64,000 nt of DNA from Solibacteraceae bacterium (GCA_021324015.1 JAJPJX010000099.1:1-64000), one strand, 5' to 3'; shown: positions 51,782-61,283, numbered from the stretch's first letter. A program made the numbers and translations. The notes: generated from the letters alone by a model not told the origin.

Positions 51782-52933
51782 ATGATGAGCCCGATTCGCA
51801 TTGGCATTGCAGGCGCGGGTTTCGCCGCGCGCTTTCACCTGGAGAACTTGCCGGAAAGCGGGGTGGCCGTGGTGGGGGTCACCTCCGCCCGGGCGGAGAG
51901 CCGGGAGACCTTCGCCGCGCAGCACGGCCTGAGAGTCTTTCGCTCGGTGGAGGAGATGCTGCCGGAAATCGACCTGCTGGACATCTGCACTCCCCCTTCC
52001 TCCCACCGCGACTATATCCTGGCCGCCGCCAAGGCCGGCAAGCACGTAGTGGTAGAAAAGCCGCTCAGCGGCTTCTATGGATCTCCCGGGCGCTATGACA
52101 AACGCCACATGCTGGCGGCGGTGGTCGAGGAGGCGGGGCGCCTGCAAGACGCTGTAAGGCAAGCCGGCATCATGCTGGGCTACGCCGAGAACTTCGTGTA
52201 TGCTCCCTCCATCCAGAAGGAGCGGGAGATCGTGGAAAAGACCCGCGCGCAAATCCTGCGGCTGGTGGGCGAGGAATCGCACAACGGCTCGCACTCGCCG
52301 GTCTATGGCATCTGGAGCATCCAGGGAGGCGGGTCGCTCATCGCCAAGGGTTGCCACCCGCTGGGCGCCGTGTTGTACCTGAAGCGCAAGGAAGGACTGG
52401 CACGCCTGGGCTGCCCCATCCGCCCGGCGGCTGTCTCCGCGCGCACGCACAGCATCACCAAAATCCCGGGCTTCGAAGATAAAGGCTTCCTGCGCACGAC
52501 CTATCAGGACACCGAGGACTACGGGGTCTTGCACGTGGTTTTCGACGACGGCACGGTGGCCGACATCACCGCCTCTGAACTAGTGCTGGGCGGCATCTAT
52601 GATTTCGTCGAGGTCTTCGCCAACAATCACCGCACGCGCTGCCGCATGAGCCCGGTGAACGTCGTGGATGTGTACAATCCGCGCCACGAGCAGTTCAAAG
52701 ACCTGTACCTGGTGGAGAAGATCAGCTCCAACGAGGGCTGGATTCCGGCCTCTCCCGAAGAAGGCTGGAGCCTGGGTTACGGCCGCGAACTGCGCGATTT
52801 CATCGGAGCCGCGGCTGCGGGGCGAGAGCCGGAGAGCAACCTCGATTTGGCGATCGATATCACCCTGACCATTTACGCCGGCTACGTCTCAGCCGACGAC
52901 CGGGGCAGGGAAACCGAGGTCCCGCGACTCTAA
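51782..52933 (+). CDS. Gfo/Idh/MocA-family oxidoreductase (cytosolic)
   Basis: 383 residues starting MMSPIRIGIAGAGFAARFHL (either Met possible). Rossmann motif GIAGAGFAARFH, LLDICTPPSSHRDYI and the catalytic KHVVVEKPL. The C-terminal domain has GSLIAKGCHPLGAVLYLK with the His of the family. It has no signal peptide, unlike the homologue at 44998. It likely oxidises or reduces a sugar, sugar acid or inositol derivative with NAD(P). It is 9 bp upstream of the mandelate-racemase-family gene, so the two probably form an operon acting on one sugar acid. Confidence 0.92.
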   Translation: MMSPIRIGIAGAGFAARFHLENLPESGVAVVGVTSARAESRETFAAQHGLRVFRSVEEMLPEIDLLDICTPPSSHRDYILAAAKAGKHVVVEKPLSGFYGSPGRYDKRHMLAAVVEEAGRLQDAVRQAGIMLGYAENFVYAPSIQKEREIVEKTRAQILRLVGEESHNGSHSPVYGIWSIQGGGSLIAKGCHPLGAVLYLKRKEGLARLGCPIRPAAVSARTHSITKIPGFEDKGFLRTTYQDTEDYGVLHVVFDDGTVADITASELVLGGIYDFVEVFANNHRTRCRMSPVNVVDVYNPRHEQFKDLYLVEKISSNEGWIPASPEEGWSLGYGRELRDFIGAAAAGREPESNLDLAIDITLTIYAGYVSADDRGRETEVPRL

Positions 52934-52942
52934 AGGCGATCC

Positions 52943-54046
52943 ATGTCCACTCTCTCCAGCCAACTCACCATCCGGGCCTTGCGCGCCCGTCCCGTGAAGG
53001 TGCCCATGCGGCGCCCGCTGGTGACCGGGGGCGGCACGGTGGCCGTCGTTCCCCTGGTGCTGATCGATCTCGAATGCGACCAGGGGATCACGGGAGCGAG
53101 CTACCTTTTCACCTACACGCCCCTGGCGCTCGAGCCGGTGACGCGCCTGCTTGCTAGCCTGGCGGACCTTTTGCGCGACGACCCGCTGGCGCCGCATGAC
53201 CTGGAACAGAAGCTCCAGACGCGGTTTCGTCTGCTGGGTCTCTCCGGCGTGGTAGGCATGGCCCTGGCGGGCATCGACATGGCGGCTTGGGACGCACTGG
53301 CCCGCGCACACGGGCTACCGCTGGTGAGTCTGCTGGGAGGCCGGCCGCGCCCGGTTCACGCCTACAACAGTTGCGGCCTCGGACTCATCGGCCCGGATCG
53401 CGCCGCCGCGGAAGCCGCAGAACTGGCGGAACCCGGATTCGACGCCGTCAAGGTTCGCCTGGGGTATCCGGATCCCGCCACGGACCTCGCGGTGCTGCGC
53501 GCCGTGCGCTCGGCCGTAGGTCCGGGCGTTTCCCTGATGACTGACTACAACCAATGCCTGACGGCCGCAGAGGCTCTGCACCGCGTGCACCGGATCGAGG
53601 CGGAAATGGACCTGCTCTGGGTGGAAGAGCCCACGCGAGCGGATGACGACGCCGGTCACGCGGCCATCCGGCGAGACGCGCGCACGCCCATCCAGATCGG
53701 AGAGAACTGGTGGGGCACCCACGAGATGGCCCGCTCTCTGGCCGCCGGCGCGTCGGATCTGGGCATGCCGGACGCCATGAAGATCGGCGGGGTCTCGGGA
53801 TGGCTGCGGGCCGCCGCCCTGGCCGAGCCCACGGGTTTTCCGCTTTCCAGCCATCTCTTCCCGGAGATCAGCGCGCATCTGCTGGCCGTGACCCCGACGG
53901 CACACTGGCTGGAGTATGTTGACTGGGCCGAGCCCATACTCCAGGGACCGCCGAAGCTGGAGCGCGGCCATTATCTCATTCCGGATTCCCCCGGCGTCGG
54001 CCTGGCGTGGAACGAAGACGCGGTGACGCGTTATTTGGCCGGCTGA
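52943..54046 (+). CDS. Mandelate racemase/muconate lactonizing enzyme-family protein
   Basis: 367 residues. Enolase superfamily, MR subgroup. N-terminal cap domain (PMRRPLVTGGGTVAVVPLVL), barrel base K170-V-R172 (DAVKVRLG), metal ligands in MTDYNQ (Asp), WVEEPTRADD (Glu) and IQIGENWWG (Glu). The opposite-face His is in PLSSHLFPEISAHL. It has no signal peptide, in contrast to the exported homologue at 22532. It probably dehydrates or racemises an aldonic or uronic acid. It follows a Gfo/Idh/MocA oxidoreductase by 9 bp, a typical two-step sugar-acid route (oxidise, then dehydrate). Confidence 0.92.
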   Translation: MSTLSSQLTIRALRARPVKVPMRRPLVTGGGTVAVVPLVLIDLECDQGITGASYLFTYTPLALEPVTRLLASLADLLRDDPLAPHDLEQKLQTRFRLLGLSGVVGMALAGIDMAAWDALARAHGLPLVSLLGGRPRPVHAYNSCGLGLIGPDRAAAEAAELAEPGFDAVKVRLGYPDPATDLAVLRAVRSAVGPGVSLMTDYNQCLTAAEALHRVHRIEAEMDLLWVEEPTRADDDAGHAAIRRDARTPIQIGENWWGTHEMARSLAAGASDLGMPDAMKIGGVSGWLRAAALAEPTGFPLSSHLFPEISAHLLAVTPTAHWLEYVDWAEPILQGPPKLERGHYLIPDSPGVGLAWNEDAVTRYLAG

Positions 54047-54064
54047 GTTTGCTACAGGATCGGA

Positions 54065-57000
54065 TCAGTTCTGCACAGTAATGAGCGTACTCGAAGGCGT
54101 TGGTGTGCCGGAGATCGTTGCTATCACCGGGTAATCCCCATCCACCAGTGAGCCAGGTATTTGTATGGCAACTTCATACAGCCCAACAAACCAGGGAGCC
54201 AAGGCCGTTCCGTACACCATAGCCTGGACACCTCCGACCGTGACCGAGACGTTACTCGCCGTGTTGTATGTGGTGTCCGACGGCACTACGGCGCCGGCAG
54301 GTGCCGAAGGATTCGTCGCGCCAAAACCGGTTCCCCACAGAATAACAACCTCCCCCGGCTTCGCTGGAAGTGTGGCGATGCCGGGAAAAGTGCCGTTCCT
54401 CACTACGAGACTATAATCCTGCCTCGTAGCGACCGCATAACTACCCCACTGAAAGAAAGCTGGCTGTGTCGCTTGGGCGACGGTATTGACAGGGGCGCTG
54501 GTCCCGCTCGAATTGGTGACTGTCAACGATACAGCACCTGCGGCTAAGTTGGGAGCGAGTGCATTGATTTGCGTAGGACTCACATATGCAATGTAGGCGG
54601 GTGAGCCACCAACCATCACACTCACCCCATCCAGGGAAGTGGGTAAAATGCCATTGATAATGGCATTTGTCCAGGTGCCTGTATTTAATGATAGATTTTC
54701 ACCTTGAATTACGATCCAGGTATTCGGTGCCATACCCGGCTGGTAGCTGGCCGCATTTCCAACCGACTTGATGATCGGGATCGATGATGTGACGGCTGCA
54801 GCGACCTGTAGAGTGATTCGTATCGTGAAAGCGCCGTTATGCGAGCCGCTTTCCGCGACTGAGATCCGGCCCGTATAGTTTCCCGGCAGTAGGCCAGCCG
54901 GATTGACGCTCACATTCAAAGTGGCGGGGCTTGTACCGCTGGCAGGGGAAGCCATAAGCCACGACCCACCGGAATCAGTGGCTGGCGTGGCAGTGAAACT
55001 CAGCGAGCTAAAGGAACTGGAAACAGTGACGGGAAGCGCCTTGGGGGTGCCTCCGCCGATCGTGTAGTTAAATGATAAGCTGCTGGCGCCGAGCAAGAAC
55101 TGCGAAGAGATTTGTCCGATCGGCAGGCGCACAACTCCCTCCCCGTATGTAGCCGCATACAGGAAGCCACTGTCCCAGGCAACATCAGAAAAATAAGTTG
55201 AGATCGCGTTGACAGTGATGTTCTGCCACGTGTCACCTAAGTCTTTCGACAAGTAAATTCCCGTACTCGTAGCCAGAGCCAGAAGGGAGTCCGGGCCGAA
55301 CCGAAGTGACTCCATATCGATTCCACAGCAAATCGTGGGTCTCTTGACAGCAGTCGATAATCCGGAATTCGACAGGTGGAACGTTGCGCCCCCGTCAACG
55401 CTCTTGAGCACGCCGCCGCCGATAGCAGGCCCCTGTGTGAGCCCAACCAATACCACCATTGGATTCAGGGGATCTATGGCAATCGTTGACACCTGACCTG
55501 CCGCACCGGCCATGCCGATTTGTTGCCAGCTCGCACCCCGATCTTTTGTGCGATAAAGCCCGGTAGTTGTTCCCACGTAAATCGTGTTGCTGTCCCCGGG
55601 GCTGACGGCGATGGCAGTCGCTGGTGGGATTTTCCAATTTGCCGGTGCGAGTGTTACGCCCCAGTCCGTACTGTGCAGCACGCCTGAGTCGGTGATGACA
55701 TACACAACCACCGGACTATTCGGATCGACGGCAACAATGTCGGCACCGTAAAAGTGAAAGGGAAAGCCCGCGGGCGGCGATGAAAAATGAAAAGTGCGAC
55801 AGTTGTCGGTAGAGTATTGATATCCGGAGGTTGTGTGGAGGTAACAGTACCTGGAATCGCCAGGATTGATTACAGCAATTCCATCTTCGCCTACGGGCAG
55901 CCCAATCGTCCATCCAGGCTGCTGCCAGTTACTGCCGCCATCGAAACTCAGAATCGGGCTGAAGTCTTGCACGGCTGCGATAATCGTTGATCCGCTGACC
56001 GCAAGCCCAGTGAGGATCGAAGAGTAAACAGGCCCAGTAATGCCAACCCACGAATTCCCGCCGTCCGTACTTTTGTGAATCCCTTGATCGGAACATACAA
56101 AGAGTGTCGACTGGCCGACAACATCGATTTTGCGCATATCCAAGCCCGGATTCGGGAGTGGGTTCCACGTCTGCCCATTGTCGTCAGATCGGAACAAGAC
56201 CCCATTTCCCGCGACGTATATGACGGCTCCAGCGTCAGGAATCGCAACTTTTGACATCAGGGTGTAACTCGGGAGCAGCGTGACCCAAGTACTGCCGCCA
56301 TCGCCTGTCCCCAGCAATTGTGATTTTCCCGAATCACTGAGAACCACGTAGGCATTGGTCGCCGAGAGAGGGCTCACGGCAACAGAATAGGCCGTCCTGT
56401 TCGGGCCGCGGTTGGGAATGACCGTTTTCCACGCCGGGGCGGCGGGAGCCTGCATGATCACGGTACCGTCCTCGAGTCCGGCGATCATCGCCCCTCCACC
56501 CGCGGCAAGCGCACGAACGGGGACGGTTGTCGGCAAAGTTAGCGTCCAGGTCGATCCCACGTCCGTTGAGAGTGCTATTCCAGCGGCGGTTGCCGCGAAC
56601 AGCGTTGATCCCGCGCTTACGAATTCCGACGTAGCTCCAAGTCTTCCTGTCGGATTCCAGGTCAATCCGCCATCTACGCTCTTGAAGATCCCGGCGTTCT
56701 CAGTTCCTGCAATTACCGTGTTCGGGTTAGTTTGGTCCACCCAAAGAGTGTTGACCTGTGGGTCGCTCAGTCCAACGTTGATGCGAGCCCAATGCGCGCC
56801 GCCATCGGTCGTCTTCCATGCGCCAGCCGCCGTCAGTGGTCCAGAAATGCCCTGGCCTATCCCACCGCCGGCGTACATGACGTTAGGGTCACTGTTGAAC
56901 ACCGCAAACGCCTGGAGCTTGCCGGACTCGAGTTCACCGGCCTGGCCGATCACGTGATGCGGACCTAGCGAGATCCAACTTCCAGAAGCGGGCGCCTGCT

Positions 57001-57343
57001 GGACGACGAAGTAAATGGGAGTTGACGCACCGCCATTTGGCGCCGGATTGGTAACCACGACAGCATGCGGCCCCTCGGCGGCCAAGTCGTTAGAGGTGAG
57101 GGCGATGGCTAATTGCGTGGGGCTGATAAGAATCGCGTCGTGCTCAATTCCGTCGTACGTCACTGTTGAGGTAGCGGTATAGTTCGTTCCATTAATGGTC
57201 AGGGTTTGCGGCGGCGCTCCAACTGTCGCAAAAGGCGGGATCAGGCTGGCAACAGTCGGGCCTTCGGCAAAGGCAGGGAGGCAGATTCCTGAGCTGGCAA
57301 CAATACCAAGCGCGAGCTGAGCGCTTCGCCAACTATTTTTCAC
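54065..57343 (-). CDS. Large secreted Asp-box beta-propeller protein with TIGR03437-like C-terminus
   Basis: 1092 residues from a GTG start with GGAGG upstream. Signal peptide about 1-26 (LALGIVASSGICLPAFAEG). Residues 28-118 form an IPT/TIG-like domain (VASLIPPFATVGAPPQTLTI). From about 120 to 750 at least ten Asp-box repeats of the form S/T-x-D-x-G-x-T/S-W occur: TTDGGAHWARI, SVDGGLTWNPT, STDVGSTWTLT, GDGGSTWVTL, SDDNGQTWNPL, STDGGNSWVGI, TKDRGASWQQI, SVDGGATFHLS, SKDLGDTWQNI. This matches sialidase/Vps10-like propellers, although no sialidase catalytic set is evident. A BACON-like beta domain (about 755-850) precedes a C-terminal TIGR03437-type domain (about 860-1092: VGNAASYQPGMAPNTWIVIQ, TQINALAPNLAAG, VILWGTGFGATNP). 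Third-position G+C is visibly lower than in neighbours. Probably surface or secreted; ligand unknown. Confidence 0.88.
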   Translation of the reverse strand: MKNSWRSAQLALGIVASSGICLPAFAEGPTVASLIPPFATVGAPPQTLTINGTNYTATSTVTYDGIEHDAILISPTQLAIALTSNDLAAEGPHAVVVTNPAPNGGASTPIYFVVQQAPASGSWISLGPHHVIGQAGELESGKLQAFAVFNSDPNVMYAGGGIGQGISGPLTAAGAWKTTDGGAHWARINVGLSDPQVNTLWVDQTNPNTVIAGTENAGIFKSVDGGLTWNPTGRLGATSEFVSAGSTLFAATAAGIALSTDVGSTWTLTLPTTVPVRALAAGGGAMIAGLEDGTVIMQAPAAPAWKTVIPNRGPNRTAYSVAVSPLSATNAYVVLSDSGKSQLLGTGDGGSTWVTLLPSYTLMSKVAIPDAGAVIYVAGNGVLFRSDDNGQTWNPLPNPGLDMRKIDVVGQSTLFVCSDQGIHKSTDGGNSWVGITGPVYSSILTGLAVSGSTIIAAVQDFSPILSFDGGSNWQQPGWTIGLPVGEDGIAVINPGDSRYCYLHTTSGYQYSTDNCRTFHFSSPPAGFPFHFYGADIVAVDPNSPVVVYVITDSGVLHSTDWGVTLAPANWKIPPATAIAVSPGDSNTIYVGTTTGLYRTKDRGASWQQIGMAGAAGQVSTIAIDPLNPMVVLVGLTQGPAIGGGVLKSVDGGATFHLSNSGLSTAVKRPTICCGIDMESLRFGPDSLLALATSTGIYLSKDLGDTWQNITVNAISTYFSDVAWDSGFLYAATYGEGVVRLPIGQISSQFLLGASSLSFNYTIGGGTPKALPVTVSSSFSSLSFTATPATDSGGSWLMASPASGTSPATLNVSVNPAGLLPGNYTGRISVAESGSHNGAFTIRITLQVAAAVTSSIPIIKSVGNAASYQPGMAPNTWIVIQGENLSLNTGTWTNAIINGILPTSLDGVSVMVGGSPAYIAYVSPTQINALAPNLAAGAVSLTVTNSSGTSAPVNTVAQATQPAFFQWGSYAVATRQDYSLVVRNGTFPGIATLPAKPGEVVILWGTGFGATNPSAPAGAVVPSDTTYNTASNVSVTVGGVQAMVYGTALAPWFVGLYEVAIQIPGSLVDGDYPVIATISGTPTPSSTLITVQN

Positions 57344-57669
57344 TTCAGGATCATCCTCCGCCTCTGCCGCCGTAACCGAATCAGAGAGTTAGTCTATACT
57401 GCACAAGGCCGCCCGTAAGGCACGGATCGTTAAGAATTCTAGCACACCCGTAAGGGCGCGCCCCGAAGCTTCACCATGGTAACCGGTGTACCGCCGGCGC
57501 AACCGTGCTTCCGGGTTCATGTTTGCCTCTCTCTGCCGGAGCGTCCGCGTGACCGGGCTGCATGGCGGCATTGACTTTGCCGCGTGCTCGTATATAATTC
57601 TCGCCAAGTTGCCCGCGCGGGATGTTGCTCGAACGCCGCGCCAAGATCTGAGTCCGGAGGAGAATCGCC
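57344..57669. other. 326-bp intergenic region between divergent genes
   Basis: The largest gap in the window. It holds the promoter at 57571-57598 for the plus-strand gene, and GGAGG (57656-57660) 9 nt before its ATG. It also holds two direct CCCGTAAGG repeats (57412-57420 and 57447-57455), and a TATAGA that may be a weak -10 for the minus-strand gene. Short open frames across it lack codon bias and are not called. Confidence 0.5.
57571..57598 (+). promoter_or_regulatory. Strong sigma-70 promoter for the propeller gene at 57670
   Basis: TTGACT (57571-57576), a 16-bp spacer and TATAAT (57593-57598). The predicted leader is about 65 nt and ends with GGAGG before the ATG. Confidence 0.7.
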
Positions 57670-58563
57670 ATGATCCGACGTAGAGATTTCCTGGCCCTGG
57701 GAGCCGCGGCGCCCGTTGCCGCCCGGCCCGCCTTGGGCGCGGCGCGCACGATCAGTTCCGTGCCTGTCCGGCGCGCGGGCAAGGTCGAGATTGCTTTCAA
57801 GTCGCCGGACGGTTCGAGACCGAACGGATTGCAGGCGACCAAAGATGGACTTTGGGTCATCGATCAGGGCGAGCGCAACCGGGCTTTCCTGCTCAGCTAC
57901 GCGGATGGTAAGGTGCTGCGATCCTTCGAGACCGAGACAGACCGATCCAGCGGCATTACTTACGACGCGGGGACTCTCTGGATCGGCTCGACCTACAGCC
58001 GCGAGATCGTGCACTGCGACGCGATGACCGGGAAGACCCTGGACCGGCACTTCACGCCCGGAGCCGGCGTGATCTACCAGATGGTTGGGGACCCGCCCGC
58101 GCGGAGCAGCCCGCTGGCGAAGGCGCCAGCAGGACAGGCGCGGAAAAAGGCTTCGCCGCAGAACCTGGACCCGAATAAGGTGGGGGGCTACCAGGCAGGC
58201 CAACTGCTCGGCGCGCGCGCCCTGGGAACCGGCGCGCACGGACAGGAAGTCAGGGACGGCAAGCTGTGGATGGCGGTGCCTCCGGCGCGCATGATCTTCT
58301 GCCTGGACCCCAAGACCTGGGTGGTCCAGAAGCGATTCGAGACCGCCGGCAACCGCCCGCATGGAATCGGCTGGGAGGGCAGGTATCTCTGGTGCACCGA
58401 TTCCAACCTCAACGCGTTTTTCAAGCACGATCCCGAAACCGGGCAGATCCTGGAGAAGATTCAACTGGCGGACTCCGATCCGCTCCCGCACGGCATGACC
58501 ATCTGGGAAGGCATGATGTGGTACTGCGACGATGTGGGTGTCATTTGCCGCCTGAGGATGTAG
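57670..58563 (+). CDS. Tat-exported beta-propeller protein
   Basis: 297 residues. MIRRRDFLALGAAAPVAA is a Tat signal. The mature protein is a small propeller of WD/SMP-30- or glutamine-cyclotransferase-like blades: GLQATKDGLWVIDQGERNRAF, GITYDAGTLWIGSTYSREIV, RPHGIGWEGRYLWCTDSNLN and PHGMTIWEGMMWYCDDVGVI, each with a Gly-Leu-Trp-type strand. One insert (about 140-185) is rich in Lys, Ala and Pro. No clear catalytic set, so it may bind a ligand or cofactor in the periplasm. A strong promoter and ribosome-binding site precede it; the acyltransferase gene follows in the same direction with its own -10-like box. Confidence 0.78.
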   Translation: MIRRRDFLALGAAAPVAARPALGAARTISSVPVRRAGKVEIAFKSPDGSRPNGLQATKDGLWVIDQGERNRAFLLSYADGKVLRSFETETDRSSGITYDAGTLWIGSTYSREIVHCDAMTGKTLDRHFTPGAGVIYQMVGDPPARSSPLAKAPAGQARKKASPQNLDPNKVGGYQAGQLLGARALGTGAHGQEVRDGKLWMAVPPARMIFCLDPKTWVVQKRFETAGNRPHGIGWEGRYLWCTDSNLNAFFKHDPETGQILEKIQLADSDPLPHGMTIWEGMMWYCDDVGVICRLRM

Positions 58564-58621
58564 CGAGCAGGCTATATGCCGCCGCGCCAGGGGGCACGTT
58601 AGTATCATGAGATACCAAACC

Positions 58622-59791
58622 ATGGCACAAGCCTCCGTTCCGCAAACGCAGACGGGTTCCTCCGCGACCGCGGCGCCACGCTTCACCGCGCAGCGGTTGG
58701 TTTCTCTCGATGCCTTTCGCGGCGCCACCATGGCCCTCATGGTGCTCGTGAACAATCCGGGCACGGGACGCGCGGTGTACGCCCCGCTGGAACACGCAGA
58801 ATGGAACGGGTGGACCATCACCGACGTGGTCTTTCCGTCCTTTCTGTGGATCGTGGGCGTGGCCATGACGCTCTCCTTATCCAAGCGCCTTGCCGCGGGG
58901 GTGCCTCGCACCCACCTCTTCCTGCAGGTGCTGCGCCGGTCCGCCGTCCTCTACGCCCTGGGGGTGTTCGGGTACCTGTTCCCCCACTTTGATTTCTCCA
59001 CCATGCGCATCCTGGGGGTGCTGCAGCGCATTGCCATCTGCTACCTGATCGCCTCGGCCATCTATCTCACTACGGGGGTGCGCGGGCAGGCCGCCTGGAT
59101 CGCCTCGCTGCTGGCGGCGTACTGGCTGCTCATGAAACTGGCGCCGGTTCCCGGCATCGGGGCAGGCTACCTGGATGTGGAGCGCAACTTCGCCCACTAC
59201 GTGGACCGCATCGTCCTGGGCGCGCACAACTACAAGCCCACGAAAACCTGGGACCCGGAAGGCCTGGTCAGCACACTGCCGGCGATTGCCACGACCCTGC
59301 TCGGGGTCCTGGCGGGCCATCTCCTGCGCCTGAAGCGGGACCTGGCGGAGCGGACTACGTGGCTCTTTCTGGGCGGCAACCTGCTGATCGCGCTGGGTCT
59401 CATCTGCAACGTGTGGATGCCCATCAACAAGAAGCTGTGGACCCCTTCGTTCGCCCTGTTCATGGGCGGAATGGATTTCGTGATCTTCGCCATGTTCGTT
59501 TGGCTGGTAGATGGTTTAGGTTGGCGGCGAATCGTCAAACCCCTGGTGGTCCTGGGCATGAACGCCATCACCGTGTACCTGGCTTCCGAACTGCTGGCGG
59601 AAACGTTGGACAGCATCCGGTGGATATCCGGCGCCGGCCCGATTTCGCTGCGGGCCTGGCTTTTTCAACAACTGTTTGCTCCGCTGGCGGCGCCGATCAA
59701 CGCCTCGCTGCTGTACGCCGTGGCTTATGTACTGCTCATGTACCTGCTGGCTTGGGGCATGCACCGGAGGGGCTGGTACCTGCGGGTGTAG
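58622..59791 (+). CDS. HGSNAT/NagX-like membrane acyltransferase (DUF5009 type)
   Basis: 389 residues from the second ATG (MAQASVPQT); the first ATG at 58607 lies inside a TATCAT -10-like box, so it would be too early. Typical motif set: RLVSLDAFRGATMALMVLVNNPG in the first membrane segment, then LEHAEWNGWTITDVVFPSFL with the family His, Trp-Asn-Gly and Pro-Ser-Phe, and RILGVLQRIAICYL. About ten membrane segments follow. Relatives acetylate glucosamine-type sugars or envelope glycans across the membrane using acetyl-CoA. The exact substrate is unknown. It is convergent with the SDR gene and their coding ends overlap by 56 bp (59736-59791). Confidence 0.88.
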   Translation: MAQASVPQTQTGSSATAAPRFTAQRLVSLDAFRGATMALMVLVNNPGTGRAVYAPLEHAEWNGWTITDVVFPSFLWIVGVAMTLSLSKRLAAGVPRTHLFLQVLRRSAVLYALGVFGYLFPHFDFSTMRILGVLQRIAICYLIASAIYLTTGVRGQAAWIASLLAAYWLLMKLAPVPGIGAGYLDVERNFAHYVDRIVLGAHNYKPTKTWDPEGLVSTLPAIATTLLGVLAGHLLRLKRDLAERTTWLFLGGNLLIALGLICNVWMPINKKLWTPSFALFMGGMDFVIFAMFVWLVDGLGWRRIVKPLVVLGMNAITVYLASELLAETLDSIRWISGAGPISLRAWLFQQLFAPLAAPINASLLYAVAYVLLMYLLAWGMHRRGWYLRV

Positions 59792-61226
59792 CCGCCACGC
59801 TCTTACCCCGGCGGACGATGCCCCGCAGCATGCCTTTGAAAATGAGGCGGTGCAGCGGATACAGCACGTGCCAGTACAGCAGCCCGGCCAGGCCGAGCGG
59901 ATCGAAGGTGGCGGTTTGCCGGATGAGGGAGCCTTCGGGCACCGCTTCCACCTGGAATTCCAGCCAGGCGCGTCCCGGAAGTTTCATTTCGGCGCGCAGG
60001 CGCAGATAGCGGTCTGGCTGATACGCCTCCACGCGCCAGAAGTCGATATGGCTGCCGGTCCACGGCGTTTCCGGATCACGCCGCCCCCGCCGCATCCCGG
60101 GTCCCCCGGCCAGCCAGTCGAGTACGCCTCGCAGCCGCCATAACACGTTGCCGTAATACCAGCCATTGTGCCCACCGATACGGCGAATGGGAGCGAAGGC
60201 CTCGGCGGGCGGCCGTTCTGTCCGGGCGGTGTGCACCTCTACGATGCGCGAGCCGAAGCGGACGCCGCCCCAGGATCGCGCCGCGCCAGCCGAGCTGATG
60301 GCGTCGGTCCAACTCGTTTCGGCCAGTTCGCGGTCTTCGTTGCGCAGTGCCCTCGACACGGCTTCGGCGACCCCAGCCGGCCGGATCTCGAAATCACGCA
60401 GGGCGCTGGAGTCGCGCACCACCGTGGCGTTCCTCATCCCCTCCACCAGCGGCCGGCCGATGCGCGCATATACCGGCGTGACCAGGCCCAGCCAGAGGCT
60501 GGAAAGCCGCGGCGTGAGCAACGGCACTGAGAGCATGTAGCGCCGCAAACCCCGCTGCCGGGCGTACTCCCGCATGATTTCTCCGTAGGAGGACGTCCGC
60601 TCGGCGCCGATCTCGTAGATGCGATTCTCCGCGACGGGCAAGTCCAGTGCGGCCAACAGGTAGGCGATCAGGTCATCGATGCCCAGCGGCTGTGCCGGGG
60701 TATTCACCCACCGCGGGCAGATCATGACGGGCAAGCGCTCCACCAGCGCGCGGATCAACTCGAAGGACAGGCTTCCCGAACCGATGATGATGGAAGCGCG
60801 GAACTCGATCACCGGGACGCCACAGGCGCGCAGCACCTCCCCGGTTTCCTGCCGGCTGCGCAGGTGCGAGGACAGCGGCGCGCCGCTGTCGCCCAATCCG
60901 CCCAGATAGATGATTCGCCGGACGCCCGCCGCCCGGGCCGCCAGGCCAAAATTGCGCGCCCCAGTGACGTCCTGTTCCCGAAACGCCGGGCCCGCGGCCA
61001 GCGAATGCACCAGGTAATACGCTGTCTCCACGCCTTCCATGGCGGGAGCGAGCGAAGCCGGGTCCAGCACGTCGCCGGCGACCACCTCGACTTGCGGGGG
61101 CACTCGCGGCCCAAGATAGTCGGGGCGCCGCGCCAGGCAGCGCACGCGCCGGTTTCGCAGGGCCCACACCAGCCGCCCGCCGACATATCCCGACGCGCCC
61201 GTCAATAGAATCAAACTTTCAGGCAC
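59736..61226 (-). CDS. NAD(P)-binding SDR protein with C-terminal DUF2867/START-like domain
   Basis: 496 residues from a GTG start. N-terminal Rossmann domain: LILLTGASGYVGGRLVWAL (GASGYVG at 10-16), CLARRPDYLG, VVAGDVLDP, YYLVHSLAAG and the atypical-SDR stretch RIIYLGGLGD. A middle NmrA/SDR-like segment is followed by a C-terminal DUF2867-like beta domain (about 310-475: YYGNVLWRLRGVLDWLAGGPG, FWRVEAYQPDRYLRL, SLIRQTATFDPLGLAG). Proteins of this shape occur widely in bacteria as putative oxidoreductases of lipid or quinone-type substrates. The 3' end overlaps the acyltransferase gene on the other strand. Confidence 0.88.
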   Translation of the reverse strand: MPESLILLTGASGYVGGRLVWALRNRRVRCLARRPDYLGPRVPPQVEVVAGDVLDPASLAPAMEGVETAYYLVHSLAAGPAFREQDVTGARNFGLAARAAGVRRIIYLGGLGDSGAPLSSHLRSRQETGEVLRACGVPVIEFRASIIIGSGSLSFELIRALVERLPVMICPRWVNTPAQPLGIDDLIAYLLAALDLPVAENRIYEIGAERTSSYGEIMREYARQRGLRRYMLSVPLLTPRLSSLWLGLVTPVYARIGRPLVEGMRNATVVRDSSALRDFEIRPAGVAEAVSRALRNEDRELAETSWTDAISSAGAARSWGGVRFGSRIVEVHTARTERPPAEAFAPIRRIGGHNGWYYGNVLWRLRGVLDWLAGGPGMRRGRRDPETPWTGSHIDFWRVEAYQPDRYLRLRAEMKLPGRAWLEFQVEAVPEGSLIRQTATFDPLGLAGLLYWHVLYPLHRLIFKGMLRGIVRRGKSVAATPAGTSPSGACPKPAGT

Positions 61227-61283
61227 GTTCGTTAGATGCCGCTTCCGTGCGCCGCGGTCTACTTAGCCGCCAGAGGAGCCCCG

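Noticed and set aside
57412-57455. Two CCCGTAAGG direct repeats as an operator or REP fragment
   Set aside because: Only 9 bp and 35 bp apart without symmetry; kept as a note within the intergenic entry.
57389-57607. 72-codon minus-strand frame in the large intergenic region
   Set aside because: No codon bias or motif, and it covers a strong promoter on the other strand.
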